From Methanobacteriota archaeon (GTDB lineage: Archaea; Thermoplasmatota; Poseidoniia; Poseidoniales; Poseidoniaceae), in the NCBI GenBank assembly GCA_018623995.1, contig JAAZUV010000016.1:1-16909 (forward strand): a stretch of 16,909 nucleotides of DNA, given 5' to 3'. How positions within the stretch are numbered: position 1 is the first letter of the stretch; each line of letters starts with the position of its first letter. Shown piece by piece: positions 15,860 to 16,909 of the stretch. The notes below the pieces were generated by a model. It searched no databases and was not told the origin of the DNA. It was given only the letters and a program-made list of their open reading frames with translations. The translations under genes and the position numbers were made by a program.

Positions 15860-16909
15860 TCAGGCAGGTCTCCATTCAACGATTGAGTCCTCGTTGAGTT
15901 GTGCGTCAGCCATACCAAGTGGTACTCGGCTTCCATCGATGGTGAACTCCCAGCCATCGCCAACCGTTTCATTGAACGAAACGAGATAAGCACCGAGATA
16001 TTGTTGCTCAATCTCGGTTGAGATCCCTAAAAATTCACACCCTAAAAGCGTCAATGCGTACACCGAATCTTGTGGTTCGAGCCCACCGACAACATGCTCT
16101 GTTCCGTTAATTTCGAACACAATCACCTGTGTGCCTTTCCATTCATTTGGCCAAGATGAATCCCATTCCACATCACGATTGGGCGATGTTTGTTCGGCAA
16201 GTTTCACAGAAAGATCAGGAACAACCGCAATAGCGAATACAAGAAGAAACGCTGAACCTATTTTTGCAAATTGTTGCCAGTCGCGTAAAGCAAAAACGAA
16301 ACATGTGAGCAGGAACAGACCGAGTACAACAACGAGATGTAATAGCCCAACAACGTCGGTTTCTGTGGTATCTAGTGAGTGTTTATTGCTCGATTGGAAA
16401 CCAACTGAGAGAATGCCTGCATCGTTGCCCAAGGCAATCACTCCCTGAGCAAAACCGGGTGCAGCAGTTCCGTACGTGTCGAAAGTTGTCGTTTCCATTC
16501 GAATCAATGAGGTTTGGTTGAAGACCCCCCAGCCGCCATCAGGAGTGTTGGATGGAGCCCAGATTTCAACCTCTGATTCAACGATACGAATCGACAGTTC
16601 ACCATTGGAATGGAACGGTAAAACCGAATCGACTGTGCATGATTGCTCATCGCAAACAAAGGAAATCCATTCGTCACTCGTTGCTGCATAAATGCGGTCA
16701 TTGTGTGCGAGGGGCATGGCTGGTGAACCGCCCATGTTTACTAGAACGGTCCCATTCAGATAGATCGTTGATCCTTGCGCTGTTTGCATGTGAACAAACA
16801 AGCCATGTCTGGTATCGAGTGGCGCGTGGCGTATTTTTCCATCGCCAAGAAATGTGCTTGTAACATTTCCATTTCGATCGACCTCATGCAAATAGCCATT
16901 TTCGTCACC
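15860..16909 (-). CDS. Membrane protein with extracellular repeat domain and C-terminal DUF4430-like domain (5' end missing)
   Basis: The frame is open through the right edge, so this is the C-terminal 349 residues of a longer protein. A TTG at 16891 is not a credible start, since the residues before it (GDENGYL) continue a beta-propeller-like pattern. Residues about 1-180 are beta-rich with short repeats such as GNV..TFLGDG, GSTIYLNG and NDRIYAATSD, like a PQQ/WD-type propeller. Two hydrophobic helices follow (about 186-207 and 217-233). The end (about 261-349) resembles DUF4430, the transcobalamin-like C-terminal domain: VIVFEING, GDGWEFTIDG, then NEDSIVEWRPA. Such domains sit outside the cell next to ECF S components in bacteria, so it may capture or present a cobalamin-type ligand to the transporter just downstream. 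The two-helix arrangement means the propeller and the DUF4430 domain face the same side. Domain calls are by pattern only. Confidence 0.72.
   Translation of the reverse strand, partial: GDENGYLHEVDRNGNVTSTFLGDGKIRHAPLDTRHGLFVHMQTAQGSTIYLNGTVLVNMGGSPAMPLAHNDRIYAATSDEWISFVCDEQSCTVDSVLPFHSNGELSIRIVESEVEIWAPSNTPDGGWGVFNQTSLIRMETTTFDTYGTAAPGFAQGVIALGNDAGILSVGFQSSNKHSLDTTETDVVGLLHLVVVLGLFLLTCFVFALRDWQQFAKIGSAFLLVFAIAVVPDLSVKLAEQTSPNRDVEWDSSWPNEWKGTQVIVFEINGTEHVVGGLEPQDSVYALTLLGCEFLGISTEIEQQYLGAYLVSFNETVGDGWEFTIDGSRVPLGMADAQLNEDSIVEWRPA

Noticed and set aside
16889..16891. TTG as start codon of the right-edge gene
   Set aside because: The frame stays open to the window edge and the upstream residues continue the same beta-rich repeat style; no ribosome-binding site precedes the TTG. 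The gene is truncated by the window.
1..16909. tRNA, rRNA, CRISPR arrays, insertion sequences, integrase sites
   Set aside because: Gaps between genes are very short apart from 8670-8969, and none holds a cloverleaf, regularly spaced repeats, transposase frame or terminal inverted repeats that I could see.

Overview
The window looks like a chromosomal segment of an archaeon, most likely a marine Euryarchaeota/Thermoplasmatota lineage such as Marine Group II (Candidatus Poseidoniales). Support seen in the sequence: a TFIIB-family protein with an N-terminal zinc ribbon, two archaeal/eukaryotic-type peptidyl-tRNA hydrolases (Pth2), TATA-like elements about 26 bases ahead of several proposed transcription starts, and very compact gene packing. 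Several Shine-Dalgarno sites, an AddAB-type recombination nuclease, a low-specificity threonine aldolase and an ECF vitamin transporter give it a strongly bacterial admixture, which is common in that group. The lineage is an inference; no rRNA gene is present to prove it.

Left third, minus strand (22-8669): a two-gene operon. An AddB-like protein is followed, with a 4-base overlap (GTGA), by an AddA-like UvrD-type helicase-nuclease. Both proteins end in a PD-(D/E)XK nuclease with the four cysteines of an Fe-S-stabilised nuclease. Only AddA has an intact Walker A. Together they should form a heterodimeric end-resection machine for double-strand break repair. I place the AddB start at 8669 rather than 8804 because a TATA-like box and a Shine-Dalgarno-like run precede the GTG there.

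Middle, plus strand (8970-11002): a divergently transcribed, atypical TFB paralogue with a TTG start behind a strong Shine-Dalgarno sequence. It is followed by a secreted, Omp28-like thioredoxin-fold protein with a CGNC active site and a C-terminal membrane tail. A perfect hairpin begins at the TFB stop codon, between the two genes. The divergent control region 8670-8969 holds two dyads and a 10-base direct repeat.

Right part, minus strand (10996 to the right edge): a tightly packed gene train. In transcription order it runs: a 5'-truncated membrane protein with a DUF4430-like domain, an ECF transporter S component, two tandem divergent Pth2 paralogues, L-threonine aldolase, and a 754-residue protein of unknown function with an N-terminal Cys cluster. 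The first two suggest vitamin (possibly cobalamin) uptake. The Pth2 pair suggests peptidyl-tRNA recycling plus a specialised or regulatory paralogue. The unknown protein converges on the thioredoxin-fold gene with a 7-base overlap of the coding ends. I saw no tRNA, rRNA, CRISPR array or insertion sequence.
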